From the NCBI GenBank assembly GCA_040437565.1, contig JBDOQK010000014.1, positions 124,001 through 188,000 of the forward strand: a stretch of 64,000 bases of DNA, written 5' to 3'. The position numbers and the translations under genes are program-made. The stretch comes from Albugo candida. Lineage: Eukaryota; Oomycota; Peronosporomycetes; Albuginales. The notes under the pieces were generated by a model. The model searched no databases. It saw only the letters and a list, made by a program, of their open reading frames with translations, and was not told where the DNA came from. Shown here one piece after another: positions 22,416-34,820 of this stretch (position 1 is the first letter of the stretch; each line of letters opens with the position of its first letter).

Positions 22416-22730
22416 TTATTCTCCTAGAAATACTTCTCCCTCCTCCACTTGGTAGTTCTTGAGTTCTCTGCCAAGAGTTAGATGGTAAAAAATGTTTTCT
22501 ACAAAAGAAGCCAGCTCACTTTTATGGGTAAAAGATCTCTTCTTCTTCCCCTTCTTTTCCTTCTCCATCTGAGCCTCGAAAGCAGCAATTCTCTTTTGTA
22601 GCTGAGCTGTGTTTGTTTTCAGCCAGTCTTCTTCCACTTCACCTTCCACTTCCCCTTCCTTCCTCTTCCTCCTTTCCACTCCAGTCTGACATGAGGTTCT
22701 GACAGTCGATATCCTCTGCTGCCTCCACAT
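22416..22730 (-). CDS. Hypothetical Lys/Glu-rich coiled-coil frame
   Basis: A 104-residue open frame, rich in Lys, Arg and Glu, with a heptad-like stretch (T-N-T-A-Q-L-Q-K-R-I-A-A-F-E-A-Q-M-E-K). It lies just upstream, on the same strand, of the D-G-H-E-R-type transposase relic. It may be that element's N-terminal or accessory region. I do not recognise a family, and low-complexity content lowers confidence. Confidence 0.25.
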   Translation of the reverse strand: MWRQQRISTVRTSCQTGVERRKRKEGEVEGEVEEDWLKTNTAQLQKRIAAFEAQMEKEKKGKKKRSFTHKSELASFVENIFYHLTLGRELKNYQVEEGEVFLGE

Positions 22731-22863
22731 TTTCCTGCTGTTGCTTTTATGCCTGAAGCTGCCTCTCCTTGTTGTTGGCTTGGTGCAATATGGCTAATAG
22801 GGCCAGCCTTTTTTTTTCAGATGAGCCATTATAGAAAAAAAGTAGGTTTTTTTTTGATTTTTT

Positions 22864-25714
22864 GGGAACCGTTAAAATGCCCTCAGTGCGTTTGTTAAAA
22901 TGCCCTCAGTTTGCTATGATTGGCTAATTTCAATCCTGCATAGTGCTAACTTACGCCCAAGTAAGGGAGAATATGATAATATGATAGCACTGCCCGCTAC
23001 TTATCGATGTCAACTATTTTGCGCTCAATTCGGAATCATTCAGTTTGGTTCGCGTTCGCCTTTGTTCGTTTGTGATCATTCTTGTTAGACTATTTCATAG
23101 TTCACGGTTCGTTCATGACACAAAAATATACTATTCTGTAAACTGAGTCGTAATATTTCACTGTTTGCGAGTCATTCATGACAGAAGAACCTTTTGTCTT
23201 ATTCTTTGAAATGATCCTGTGGGTCCTGTTGTTGCACAGTCACATTTTCGTAGGTTGTGTCCTAACCTTCTGCAACGGCAACATCTTCTTTGCATGGGCG
23301 CATCCAAGGCTGATGCAACGAGCTCAAATTCCGACGAGTTTCTTTTCGTCGATGATGCATATAGTTGATTCCTTTGGGTCGATCTATATGGCCTACACGC
23401 ACTTGCACAGGCACTGGTTCAAGCACTTGAAGCAGCTGGTGCGCCCATATATGATGTCCTGCAAACAGCGGTTCTTGTGCGAAGAAAACTCAGTTGTACA
23501 CGATTCCGCCAGTTCGAGTAGAATTGCTGCATGATTAAGCGGGCTCGAATATTTCAGTCCATGCGTTTATTGCATCCCCTTGCCGTGTTTGATTAACTGC
23601 CACAACGCATGCGCGCTGGTTGATCGAGCCACCAATGCTGATGGAAATCGGCCATCCCTAGTTATTGAATAATTGACTTGTAAGCTTGGCTCAATCTCAT
23701 TGTGACATCCGTCCAAATTTCCTTACCTATCCTCGCAAGAAAAATCATGCGCACAAGGGCATCCCATTGTTGTCCTGCAGAGGTCTTGGCAGTCCCTTCC
23801 CGCATCCCTTGCCATATGTTTCATGTGTGCCCCCGTAGAGCTGCCACCGAGACCTTACCTACAACAGATACAAATATGGGCCCCCAAGCTGCATATCGCC
23901 TATAGTATGCTCTCTAGCATGTTTTATCTGGCGTATCCTGACAAGCTGCCCATCACATGCCAGCTTGATGGCAGTATCCAATGTCAAGAGATCACCTGAA
24001 TAGAGATAGAGCTCAATTAAACACATGGAAGGCAGAGCTTGTGCTAGCAAAGACTGTGCTAGAAGTGTATATTTTCTTACCTGTCGACACGCCAATCAAT
24101 TTCTTCAAAGCCACATGGGCACTCTCCACGCGATGTTGTTGTTCGCCCATAATGGAGGACACCGTGCATTCAAGCATTGACAAACTCTTTCTAGCATATC
24201 GTAAAGGATAATCAGTTGTTTCTTGGTTCAGGTATGAAAAAACATGGGTAAGCTGTTACCTTGTAGATAAGCCATATCCTTGTCAGATATTGCATGGTTT
24301 GGCGAGGCAAATAAACACGCATTTCCTCGAGGACTCCTTCGTATGATACTTCAGTGACAGCATTCACGAACCTTCTCCAGTCTTGAAGAAAACGCTCAAA
24401 ATACTCCTGTGAAAAAATGCTGTCCGTTGTTTGTCAAAGATGTTTTTGCTGATATGCGAACGACATAACAAAGCGTTTGCCGTCGGAAATGTTGTCGACA
24501 GTGCGTTCATGAGTGCAAGTTCTCGATCTGTCACGAAGGCGAGTTGGTGGTCGATCCCGCAGTCATTGAATAAGTTCTTCATCTTGTCCATTGCCCAGCC
24601 ATAGTCTACCGTTATTTCCTTTTTCGTAAAACAATAACACAAGGTGCATGTGAGATTTTTTGAGACTTTCCAACCACTTGCACTAAAGGTAGACCGTAAC
24701 GATTTGTTTCATAAGTTGCATCAAGAAACCATACAAGTTCTTTGCTGAGCTTGGTACAAATACTGCAAGCTGACGGTACACAATGAACAGACGGTACAAC
24801 TGTAGTCTTCCTGGCGTTTGTTGATTATAATACACTGCATCCGAGCTCATAAGGTTTTCCGGTAGTGTTTGAAGTGGTGAATGGCCAGCCAGAATCTCGT
24901 CTCTGTGCAAGCGACGCATATTGTAGACATCTTGGGCAGTCGCATGCAAGTCGGTGTTTTGCTGTCTTAAAAAGGTCAGTATGCGACCAGGTTGACACCT
25001 GCTCGTCCTAAGGCTTCAAAAATAGCCTTGTCTCCCGGCCTTAGATTTCTCCCATTCGGGTGAGCTGATGTGTGTTGAAAGGCCTCATGGTTATGATTTG
25101 AACGAACAACAGTAACCTGCCGAACAGCTTGTTCGGTTCTAAATTTGCCAATCATAACTCGGAATGGACAACACCTACTCTACGGCTGAAGGAGAAGCGT
25201 ATACAGGAGCGACTGTCGTCTCTTACCGCAGCCCCAGCTTGCGAGCATTCGAGGTATTGACCCTTCCCGTCTCCACTCTTCCGGTTTCCAACCTTACGTG
25301 TACGCAGTATGCGCGACGTGTAGCATGCGCATTAATTGCCATTTTATTCTCAGGCTTCTGTACACCATTTCTTGAGGAGGCGCGAGAGAGTTTATTGTTG
25401 TGCTGACGAAGCTGATAATGGTGAAAATGGTATACGAAGAGATAGAACTAAGCCAATTTGTGATGTATAGAATAATGGTATACGAAGAGATAGAACTAAG
25501 CCAATTTGAAGATGTATAGAATAATGGTCTCTTTTGCAGTCGGTATGGGTGAATTATCAGGCTCGAAAACTAGCCAATCATGTAGAATCATATCAAACAG
25601 AGGAATTGTAGCACACGCACTGAAGGAATTATAACGGTTCCCGAATACAATTAGCCAATGATAGCAAACTGAGGGGATTTTACCAAACGCACTAAGGGGA
25701 TTTTAACGGTTCCC
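22864..25714 (-). mobile_element. MULE DNA transposon with about 65 bp terminal inverted repeats
   Basis: The left end GGGAACCGTTAAAATGCCC... and the right end (read in reverse) GGGAACCGTTAAAATCCCC... match over about 65 bp, including the inner block CAGTTTGCTAT-ATTGGCTAAT. Between them the minus strand encodes a decayed Mutator-like transposase. A deletion derivative with the same ends sits at 57021-57582. The insertion site is a T-run, so the expected 9 bp target duplication cannot be judged here. Confidence 0.82.
23190..25400 (-). pseudogene. MULE transposase relic with CCHC knuckle
   Basis: N-terminal to C-terminal on the minus strand. A FAR1/FLYWCH-like DNA-binding end reads V-T-V-V-R-S-N-H-N-H-E-A (about 25110). 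A linker with T-F-L-R-Q-Q-N-T-D-L-H-A-T-A-Q-D follows (about 24960). The MULE catalytic core shows D-Y-G-W-A-M-D-K-M-K-N-L-F and F-V-T-D-R-E-L-A-L-M-N-A-L (24620-24510). A C-terminal zinc knuckle of form C-x2-C-x4-H-x4-C lies at about 23243-23288. At least three frameshifts and stops are present. The protein would cut at the terminal repeats and reinsert the element. Confidence 0.75.
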
Positions 25715-26009
25715 TTTTTTTCAATGGTTTAATTTGATAATGCGCGTAGAACCTTACCAAGTTTAATCAAATTTACGTTCTTAGAGATGTGACTACTGCC
25801 ACAGACGTTCTGACTAACGCCACAGACAAACATCTCTGATTGGTTAATTTGTGTAAACTAATATAAATTGATCGATACATTACTGCGTCTACGTAAGATA
25901 GATACATAGTACCATACACGTTTCCACGTTTTCGCACTTCCTCGCTTCCCTCCCTACCACGCAGCAGCATACAACGAGTTGCGCAATAATAACGGCTTTC
26001 AAGAAAACA

Positions 26010-28216
26010 ATGGATTCCAATTACACGAAAGAATATGATGTCATTGTTCATGATAAATTGCTGCAGCTACCAACTGGACTTATTGGAGTTGAATATAGTT
26101 CTCGCAAAGCGATGGAAAAGGTATTAAATGAATTCGCTGCCACCAAAGGCTATGGGATAGTGATAAAATCATCCTTCAAGCAGCGTATCGGGCACTATAC
26201 GGTTCATTACAAATGTGACCGAGGAGGGTCTTACCGCAATTGGCTTGGTCCAACAGAATAGAGTAAGAGAAGAAAGACTTCGACAGTACTCGCCAATTGT
26301 TCATTCCGCTTTAAAGCCATACAGGATGAACTGAACTGGACTTTCCACATGATTGAAGAGGATCATGATCATATTCCATCCATCTCCACAAGCGCACATT
26401 CTGTCCACCTCAGACTCGAAATTGGATTTTATGATGCTGGGGTCCCAACGAGAAACATTCAAACATGTTTGCGGAATAATCGTGGACTTGTTTTGCCTAA
26501 ACAAACCTGAATAACGTCCCCCAAGCCGCAATGTTTAGAATTTTGGATGGCCGTACACCGAAGGATGTCGTTGTACGTATGGTCATAATATCCGGTAGGA
26601 AAGTGACTCCCGTGATGATACAAACGAAGTTGAGGAACGAAGGGATTTCCGCCACATATATGAACTGTGCTTACGCACTGACGGAAGTGAAAGTGAGTAA
26701 TACAGCCTCAGTCCATCCTATATGGCTGCACTGAACATTCGAGGCCACGAAGCCAAGCTTGAAATCGTAGATGATGAATTCATACGGTTGAGTATCATTT
26801 TCCGGAAAGGGTTTTAAGTATAAAGTCATACAGTGAGCGTGGGATTCTCCTTGCTGCGTGCTTTTGAAATGGAAACAGCGAGATCCAAATTATCGGATTT
26901 GTGCTTGTGTCGGTAGAGAATGAAGATAATTGGAGCTGGTTTATGAAGTTCCTACTCTCTCACCTCCATCCATCTCCTGCATTCATGATATCGGATAGAG
27001 ACAAGGGAGTTATGAAAGCTATACTTGTATCGGCACTAGACGTCCCACAATTTTCTGCTTCCAGCATTTGATGGAAAATTTCAACAAAAAATACAAGTTC
27101 AAGCTGTTGAAGAATTTGGCGTGGATATTGGCTCGTTCACGGACAACGGTGCAGTACGCGAAGGCGAATATCGACAATTTGGAAAGCAGTGCGCTGGTGT
27201 GGCTTCAAGAGGTTGCTCGTTTAAATTGGTAAACAGCTTACTCACCATGTCTAACATACAACACTTTGAAATCAAACAACGTGGAGGCGATGAACAGCAT
27301 ATTGAAGGGAAGTCCTAGTCTTCCTATCATCGACTGCTTGATGGGAGCCGAGCGTTACGTNNNNNNNNNNNNNNNNNNNNNNNNNNNNNNNNNNNNNNNN
27401 NNNNNNNNNNNNNNNNNNNNNNNNNNNNNNNNNNNNNNNNNNNNNNNNNNNNNNNNNNNNAGCATTTGATGGAAAATTTCAACAAAAAATACAAGTTCAA
27501 GCTGTTGAAGAATTTGGCGTGGATATTGGCTCGTTCACGGACAACGGTGCAGTACGCGAAGGCGAATATCGACAATTTGGAAAGCAGTGCGCTGGTGTGG
27601 CTTCAAGAGGTTGCTCGTTTAAATTGGTAAACAGCTTACTCACCATGTCTAACATACAACACTTTGAAATCAAACAACGTGGAGGCGATGAACAGCATAT
27701 TGAAGGGAAGTCCTAGTCTTCCTATCATCGACTGCTTGATGGGAGCCGAGCGTTACGTAACGTACAAGTGGGCTGAAAATATCAGCAAAGTGAAATGCTG
27801 GGGAGTACTAACTCCATATGCATCACGAAAGGTATACAAAACAATGGCCTCTGCGAGGTGGGGTAAGATTGATGAATGATCGACCTGTTGCTGCATCGTC
27901 ACAATCCGCGCGGGGGCAGGGAGTATTCTGGTGAAATTTGCACTCAATTCCGCGATGAAGCTGTGCGATGCTCGTGTGGGTACTTCGAAGATGTTGGCTC
28001 GCCTTGCATTCATGCATTACTAGCATTGGTTCATTCCAGGAAATTGCCCAACATGCTCACGTATTTTCATGACTCCTGGCCACTTATTCTGAGAAAAAAG
28101 GGCGCCCAAAGAATAAGAGGATTGCATCGCAACAAGCTACTGAGAAAATGGATAAGCGCCCAGCGAGATTTGGAATGGGCAAACATTCTGTCCATATTCG
28201 TAGGACCGGTCTGATA
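26010..28216 (+). pseudogene. Second MULE transposase relic, SWIM zinc finger
   Basis: Starts with an intact 83-codon frame (26010-26261) resembling a FAR1-type DNA-binding domain (Y-K-C-D-R-G-G-S-Y-R). A broken core follows. It has E-D-N-W-S-W-F-M-K-F-L and M-I-S-D-R-D-K-G-V-M-K-A (26930-27020), and N-N-V-E-A-M-N-S-I-L-K-G (27270-27310). The C-terminal SWIM finger C-S-C-G-Y-F-E-D-V-G-S-P-C-I-H (C-x-C-xn-C-x-H) lies at 27970-28015. It differs from the MULE at 22.9-25.7 kb. Terminal inverted repeats were not found by eye. Confidence 0.78.
27361..27758. other. 100 N gap with overlapping flanks
   Basis: N fills 27361-27460. Positions 27461-27758 repeat 27063-27360 (298 bp). An unmerged contig overlap inside the MULE relic makes part of the transposase appear twice. 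Confidence 0.85.
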
Positions 28217-28259
28217 AGGGACGCATAGTTGTGTGCTTCGTTATCCTTAAGTCATAGTG

Positions 28260-28689
28260 CATTATGGATCAAAGGTTTTTTCATCCAAAACTGGGGTTTA
28301 TTCGTAATAATCCTAGGCATGTGTATATCCTTACGTGTGCTATACTGCCTTGGTATATATTTTTTTATTTATTTATCAAATTGGTATATTTTTTTATAAT
28401 TCCATCAAGTAAACATATTCGAAAAAAAGCTTTGGCTAATTCACATTCCTTGTTTTTTTAAAGCTTTGGTTAATTCACATTCCTTGGTTTTGCCCGAAAT
28501 TGAAACAAATAAAATTGTTGCGTTTTGGGGATTTGCACCATAGTATCTGAGTGAGTTCATTGTAAACTCGACTCAGCAACTATACTTCATCCATATCCGA
28601 TGTGTTCAGCTCTTCATCGTAGTGACGAAATCTTCCTTCCGTCGGCCATGTGTCGCTTTCTCAAAAAAAATCTTGAAGACTGGGAATCT
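28260..28689. other. No gene seen
   Basis: AT-rich spacer between the MULE relic and the 3' end of LINE C. TTTGG-TTAATTCACATTCCTTG occurs twice in tandem near 28430-28490. Confidence 0.5.
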
Positions 28690-29255
28690 CTAAATCGTAG
28701 CAATTGAATTCCGAGATGTTCTATGTGTTTTGTCCACCATACCAAGATTGTACCAAACGTTCTGTGTACTCGGATTTCGAGTAGCAGCTTCATAACGTAA
28801 TTCTTGTCGCAGTGAAATCACATCGGTTGTTCCATGTAGTGATGACGCCGTTGAAAAACATTCAAATCTGATATTGTAATGCTCCAATCCATTCGGTGCC
28901 ACATTTGCAATATGTGTTTTCACCGAAAAAATGTTCTTTCCCATTGAACCATTTTCCCATGTCGATGTGGTGCGATAGTGAATATACTTATCGACTTGTG
29001 TGGTCCAAAAGAAGGTTGGATGAGTTGTAATAATTTTGTCGAGGCATTTGTCTAATCGGCAAGAATAATTCTTGACGCAACTGATGCGAACTACTGAAGG
29101 TATTGAATACGTTGTAGCTTTATTCGTCCCACCAAAATAAGAACTTGTAGTCCACCACCTTGTCGGCGAAGATATTAAAATTCTTTCCTGAGTAGGTGGA
29201 CGTGTTTCAGATCTTTCTTGTGTTTCCGACCAAGCACAAATCGATTGCACAACGA

Positions 29256-31250
29256 TTACCACTGTCGAGTAGTATCTGCTTGTATGTCCACGTGCATCTT
29301 ATAATGCCACAGACGTGATAAAATGATCGTCTCCGCAACTAGTAGTCGACCACGAACAGTTCGTGCACGTGCACGTCGAAACCATGCATCAAACCCATCA
29401 CAAAAACGCTTTTCGAGAGTCGAGATAACCATCGAATGAGTCAGCGTCTGGCCGAACGGGATAACCAAATAGAATGCTCCGGACCCATTATGGTCAAATT
29501 AGGAATACGTGGATACGGCATGGCCGGATACAACGAGAGGAAAGATGATTTGCTGAAGTTGAATTTCGCACCAGATCGGTCGCAATAGACTTGAACGAGT
29601 TTGAGCTGCGTCAAGACACCATTTTGTGTCTATGAAAGCACTGCCGAATCGTCCGCAATAAATACTTCAGTTGCGACAGTCGTGCCATTGATCCAAATGC
29701 CATCTACTTCATGTTGTCGAAGTAAACTCCCATAGGTTCGATCGTTATCAGAAAAAGTAAAAAGACGGTGTGATATTTCCATTGATCATCAACTTCTCCT
29801 TCGTGTTATCGTACTGTACGGAACACGAACCCAGTCGATAAATCCTTTTCCAACGCCCATTTTTTTTCTAAAACGCAAAAATGTACGCCCAATTGACTTG
29901 ATCATAAACTTTTCTCAAGTCGATAAAAGTCGCATATGCTTCCTCAATACGATAAGGACGAAGTCTTGGATGTCGGTGAGATGTCGAATATGGTGATAAA
30001 TTGACCTTCCCCGCACAATTTGTTTTTGATCTTGATGGATCTATTTTGGCAAAAACCGTTGCGACCTTACGTCAATACTTTGTAAGTACTTTCACATCCA
30101 CGCAAAGCAGTGCGAACGGTCGATAGTTGCCAGGATTACCACGTAATCCTTTTTTGTGCAATAATGGGATTACCGGGTGACGTTGTCATCGAAGTAAGAT
30201 ACCTCTTTACAGCTGATATTCGAAAACGATCTTTAGACACTAGCCAAACGTTTCCGGACCANNNNNNNNNNNNNNNNNNNNNNNNNNNNNNNNNNNNNNN
30301 NNNNNNNNNNNNNNNNNNNNNNNNNNNNNNNNNNNNNNNNNNNNNNNNNNNNNNNNNNNNNCGGTGAGATGTCGAATATGGTGATAAATTGACCTTCCCC
30401 GCACAATTTGTTTTTGATCTTGATGGATCTATTTTGGCAAAAACCGTTGCGACCTTACGTCAATACTTTGTAAGTACTTTCACATCCACGCAAAGCAGTG
30501 CGAACGGTCGATAGTTGCCAGGATTACCACGTAATCCTTTTTTGTGCAATAATGGGATTACCGGGTGACGTTGTCATCGAAGTAAGATACCTCTTTACAG
30601 CTGATATTCGAAAACGATCTTTAGACACTAGCCAAACGTTTCCGGACCAAGCTAATAAAATGCAGCTGGTAGTCCATCCATACCTGGAGAAAAACAACTC
30701 CGCATGTGCTTGATCACTTCCGCCATCTCGGTCGTACTTAAGTGAGTTGAGAAACGGTCTTGCTTTGATGAGGCAAGGGAAACTTGAATCGAATCCATAG
30801 CTTTTTTTTATTTTTGCACATGCACAGTTGACCGAATCCAGTAGCATTTTTGGATTTTTGAACATGGATTAGCTGAGTTGGTCTCAGAGCTTAAATATAT
30901 AGAGTCCATTACACCTACCCCAATGATCCCTGAATTCGTCAATAATCTCCCTCGGGTTCGATGTCACGGTACCACAATTTTGGTGACATTTTTGATCGAC
31001 ACGCGACGACAAGAACTATTCGGAGGGCGAAAAAACTGCTCGGAAAAGTGTTCCATATACTTCACGTCATGGGCGAAGCTCTCACCTTGCTTGTATCTGG
31101 CATTGTTTTCGACCTAAATTCTGAATTGCTCGAGACTCGATTCGTAAAAATACTGTGACTCATTGGTGTCCTGAGTACGATATCGAGCTGATGCGACTTC
31201 CAAAACACGCCAACTAGACTCAACATCATGTCGCCTATCTTGTGCAACCT
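29256..31250 (-). pseudogene. LINE C reverse transcriptase remnant
   Basis: Frames show V-D-V-K-V-like fingers sequence. I-V-R-G-R-S-I-Y-H-H-I-R-H-L-T-D-I-Q-D lies near 30040-29980 and is duplicated near 30420 by the gap artefact. G-V-G-K-G-F-I-D-W-V-R follows near 29850. The segment I-P-F-G-Q-T-L-T-H-S with R-G-R-L-L-V-A-E-T-I-I-L-S-R-L-W-H-Y at 29468-29256 is typical of the region after the LINE reverse transcriptase. Confidence 0.7.
30262..30649. other. 100 N gap with overlapping flanks
   Basis: N fills 30262-30361. Positions 30362-30649 repeat 29974-30261 (288 bp), an unmerged contig overlap inside LINE C. Confidence 0.85.
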
Positions 31251-31256
31251 TGTTTT

Positions 31257-32136
31257 TTAATTCCCCGAAGCTGTTTCTTGATTTTCGCCTTCCAGCTTTC
31301 CAAGATTTTTCCGGGATTCGAACTTGCCCGCAACTGTTCGAGCCTCAAATTTGCTCTCAATTATGATTGCTTCGACAACTTCAGGATATTCAAATAGTCG
31401 TAATGAACATTTCCAATATTCTCGACCCGGAGATTGAGTTGGATTGGCAAAAGTTACTTTTTGTGCCAGATGATCTCCTGCATGTCGTGGACGGAAATAT
31501 TCTGAGGTTTTGTATAACATATTGAATATCTCTTCCGACATGCAAATATAATCTAGTCGATTCTTTCGCGTTAATGTTCCTGTAAATACTTTTTTCAGTC
31601 GATGTTAGATTTGCCAAGCGTTTACCACACCCAACTTGGCGAGCCATTCCAAACACGCTACTCGACTTGATTCGTGTCGAATTGTTCCACTCGAAGCATT
31701 GATAGATGGATCAGTGGTGTATTAAAATCATCAAATACGGTGTGTGTTGCGGTCAATTCGAAAGTGTTGGAGATCAATAAGGCATGAAAAAAAACACTCG
31801 TTTATCAGCCTTGACCGGTTCGTATACATTGTAAATATACACCGGTGCATCGTGATTGAGAAGGCGCAAAACCAAATAGCGCTTCCAAATGCTTCGTTCG
31901 TGGAGCTTTTCAACTGTTGTATAACCGGGAAAGTCCGAACGAAGGATTCTCATGACGCCGCCACTGCGGGTTTGCATCGGATGGAAAGTGTTATGGTCAT
32001 TGACAAACATTTTGTGCTTAAATTTGGTATGTAAGAAACACTGAAATGAGTTTAGTTGGTTCTGATCGTAAATTTGGTCTCTACTACAGAACAAATGGAC
32101 TGTTCTGATAGGATCTAATTTATAGAATGATGACAA
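31257..32136 (-). pseudogene. LINE C endonuclease remnant
   Basis: The N-terminal part (32136-31774) carries H-D-A-P-V-Y-I-Y-N-V-Y-E-P-V-K. The C-terminal part (31541-31257) carries M-S-E-E-I-F-N-M-L-Y-K-T-S-E-Y and R-P-R-H-A-G-D-H-L. Both match the endonuclease of LINE A residue by residue over long stretches. A frameshift lies between them. Confidence 0.75.
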
Positions 32137-32374
32137 TTGTTATAAAACCCATCGAAATTCACCGTGAGTGCTGAAACATTGTTCCACGTTGAGATAATCG
32201 AGGAGCCCTTAGTATTCACGCTGAAGTGGACCAGCAATCAACCTCGTTGCACCATCTTTTTTTGAGACGTCAAATGTTGCACTTTCTTCTGAGAAAAAGC
32301 TCAGTTTGTCGGAGAGGTGATATCACCACAGAGAAGTCCTCGCCATTTACCTGCAAACCATTGAGACCAACACT

Positions 32375-34523
32375 TTATACCGACGTCGGAGCGTAAGTAA
32401 GTAAACAACAGTGATGACCCGGATTCCAGATCACTGGTCCATCGGTGAAATATTGGATCCAGTGATCGTTTGTGTAAAATCTCGGGGCATTAGACATAAA
32501 TAAAAGTTCCAATAAGGCGAGATCTTCGGTTTCCCGAGTCAAACCATGAACAGCGTCTGGCACTAACTTCCACCAAGACATCACTTTCTTGAAAATACAG
32601 CTCTCTCCGAGAGAACTTTTCCAACAATGTGGTGATTCCAACGCGTCGTAAACGTAACATTTCACCGCGATTGTGCGCTCTAAAAAGCGATTGATCAGAA
32701 TTAGGTGTGCTACTTCGTCCAGAGTAGGATCGTTCGACTGGATGCAAGAAATAAGCACCCCATTCATGGTGATGGGATGCTCTAGTGCTGCCCGGATGAT
32801 TTGGTCCAGGTTGGTACAGCATTGTACCACATGAGGGATGCACGCACGGCTTGGACCAGCTTGTCTGACGTAGCTGGTGGTGTGCGTTTTTGAAATCGAT
32901 TTCCATGAGCTTTCCTATTTCACCATTTCTATTTGGTCGCTCCGCTTTTTACACCGTTTCATGACGATTGTGATAAAATTGTGCCGCCTCTTTCAATCTG
33001 GCCACCGCTGCTGGCATCCGTGCTTTCACGAGAATAACCTGAAGGCGGTTTCCATTCTCCGGATTGGCAATCGCTTGTATTTCCTCGATCTCTACCTCAT
33101 AGAATTTCTTCTCGCTAATTTCGGTAGCGCATGAGGTGGTGCTTCGGAGACCATTTTCTCGAGTGGCAATACCCAATGATGTTACCACTAGTCCATGGCT
33201 ACTTCAAGGATACATCCCTATCCCGCTCCAACCGTGGCTGTGAGTACGACTGACTTGCTAGTTGGAGGATGGTAGAAGATGTTGAAAGTATTTGAATTGC
33301 TCTTGCTGCAATTGAGGTAGAAGTAGAAGAAAAATATATTAAGCATTAACCTTGTATGTTAACGCTACAACATGCATGTGCAACGGCATCACAGACTTGA
33401 CTATGTCACGTATCACATGACGTCCGTCTGGGACCACGTAGTGACCGTCTCTCTTCATCCCATCTTTCACGTTATCACCAATACAGCCGTTCAGATGAGG
33501 ACGGACTTTACCTGCGATGGGTCTTGCAGTTGACACCCAAACCCTTGAGGAGCTGTCAGAAAATGATCTGTATTAACCGGAGAGGGCTGCAATAAGGTTG
33601 GTGCCCTGTTGGTGGGATAGTGGGGAGAGTATTGAGCTCCAAGGAGATTTGTTCGGAGAGCTCCCGTTCAGCTTTCCTCGTCTCCAGTTCTTGATTGGGA
33701 ACTGACTTCATTGCCTTTTATGGTGCCACCAAGAGTGCCGTTGTCTCTATAGTTTGTATTTGTTGCTTTTTTGTTCTTTGTTCGTGTTGATTCTGATTGT
33801 GGTTTTGCTTCTTCTGTAGCTTGTTGGTTTGTTGTTGCCGTGCTCCAGCGGTGGATACTGCACCCAAATCAAAGCAACAAGGACCCCGCTGACCAAAACG
33901 TGATAGTTTGGATGGGATAGGAGCTTTTTTTTCTCGGACAGAATAAAGCAAATTTCGTATGTAATTTGTTCGCATACTTTACCGATGCGGACTACCTGTG
34001 GAGGATACGTAGGATTACTAAAGTATACTCTCCACGTCGACATCACGACACCCTTGCACGGCACAGTTTCGCAGAAAGTAGCAAAGTCTACTGGACATCT
34101 TAGACTGTGAACGGAACGTAAAATCGGGATCCGTTCTTCCTCCGCACCCACTCCAAATATGCAAAGGAATTATTTTGGATTCGAGTTAATCGTATTCCCG
34201 AAAAAGTACTGAGACCCGAAGATGGTTATCGGCTGGAATTCCAGCAGTTGACAAACATCCTTGGTGGAAACCATCACTCGAAGATTGCCACCAGGCGTCT
34301 TCGATACTTGAGCAATGGCTCTTCTCTCCAGTAGGCTCCAGAATACTGGATTCTCATGATCCTTCCTAAGGGAAGACACGCTTTTTCTATTTGGTATACG
34401 CACCAACGCCTGACCTGCTTCCAGAATCATAGGATAGGTGGCCTTGGAGACCTTAAAAGGCTTCGCTGCCTTCAATTTTGTTGCCAAGACCGACCACTCT
34501 GGATGCTGGCCATCGGCATACAA
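32375..34523 (-). pseudogene. LINE C ORF1-like region
   Basis: Four successive frames (34523-34170, 34151-33747, 33188-32949, 32906-32375) share strings with LINE A and B ORF1-like segments. These are A-T-K-L-K-A-A-K-P-F near 34490, S-T-W-R-V-Y-F near 34040, G-Q-R-G-P-C-C-F-D-L-G-A near 33880 and K-A-R-M-P-A-A-V-A near 33020. The role is presumably the nucleic-acid-binding ORF1 protein, inferred from position. No zinc knuckle or RRM motif was recognised. Confidence 0.55.
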
Positions 34524-34798
34524 TTACATGCTAGCCTCGATATCCGAGGCTTCCGGCTTTGGAAGCTCCACGCAAAAAATTCGCCGGAGCTCGAGTCTGG
34601 TCCTTGCGCAAGGACTCCTTGGACTTGATACATTCAGCCAAAGTGGGACGTTTGGAGTCGTCCACACTTGCAGTTGCCTTTGCCTTTGTTTCACCCTATG
34701 ACGAGGTGGTGACTCTACCGCATGTACCACCGGCACCACATCCACATCGGTATTACGGTTATTACCCTGTACATCACGCTGGGGATGGGGGTACTTTC

Positions 34799-34820
34799 CA
34801 CGTCATCACACTAGAGTGAT
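34799..34820. repeat. Near-palindrome upstream of LINE C ORF1
   Basis: Arms of 11 bp with one mismatch around ACTAGA. The position corresponds to the perfect palindrome at 4592-4617 ahead of LINE B. Confidence 0.55.

Noticed and set aside
22855-25723. 9 bp target duplication of the large MULE
   Set aside because: Flanks TGATTTTTT and TTTTTTTCA are both T-runs; similarity is not informative.
27121-27716. Duplicated 65-codon frames as tandem paralogues
   Set aside because: Exact repetition on both sides of a 100 N gap; assembly overlap inside a MULE relic.
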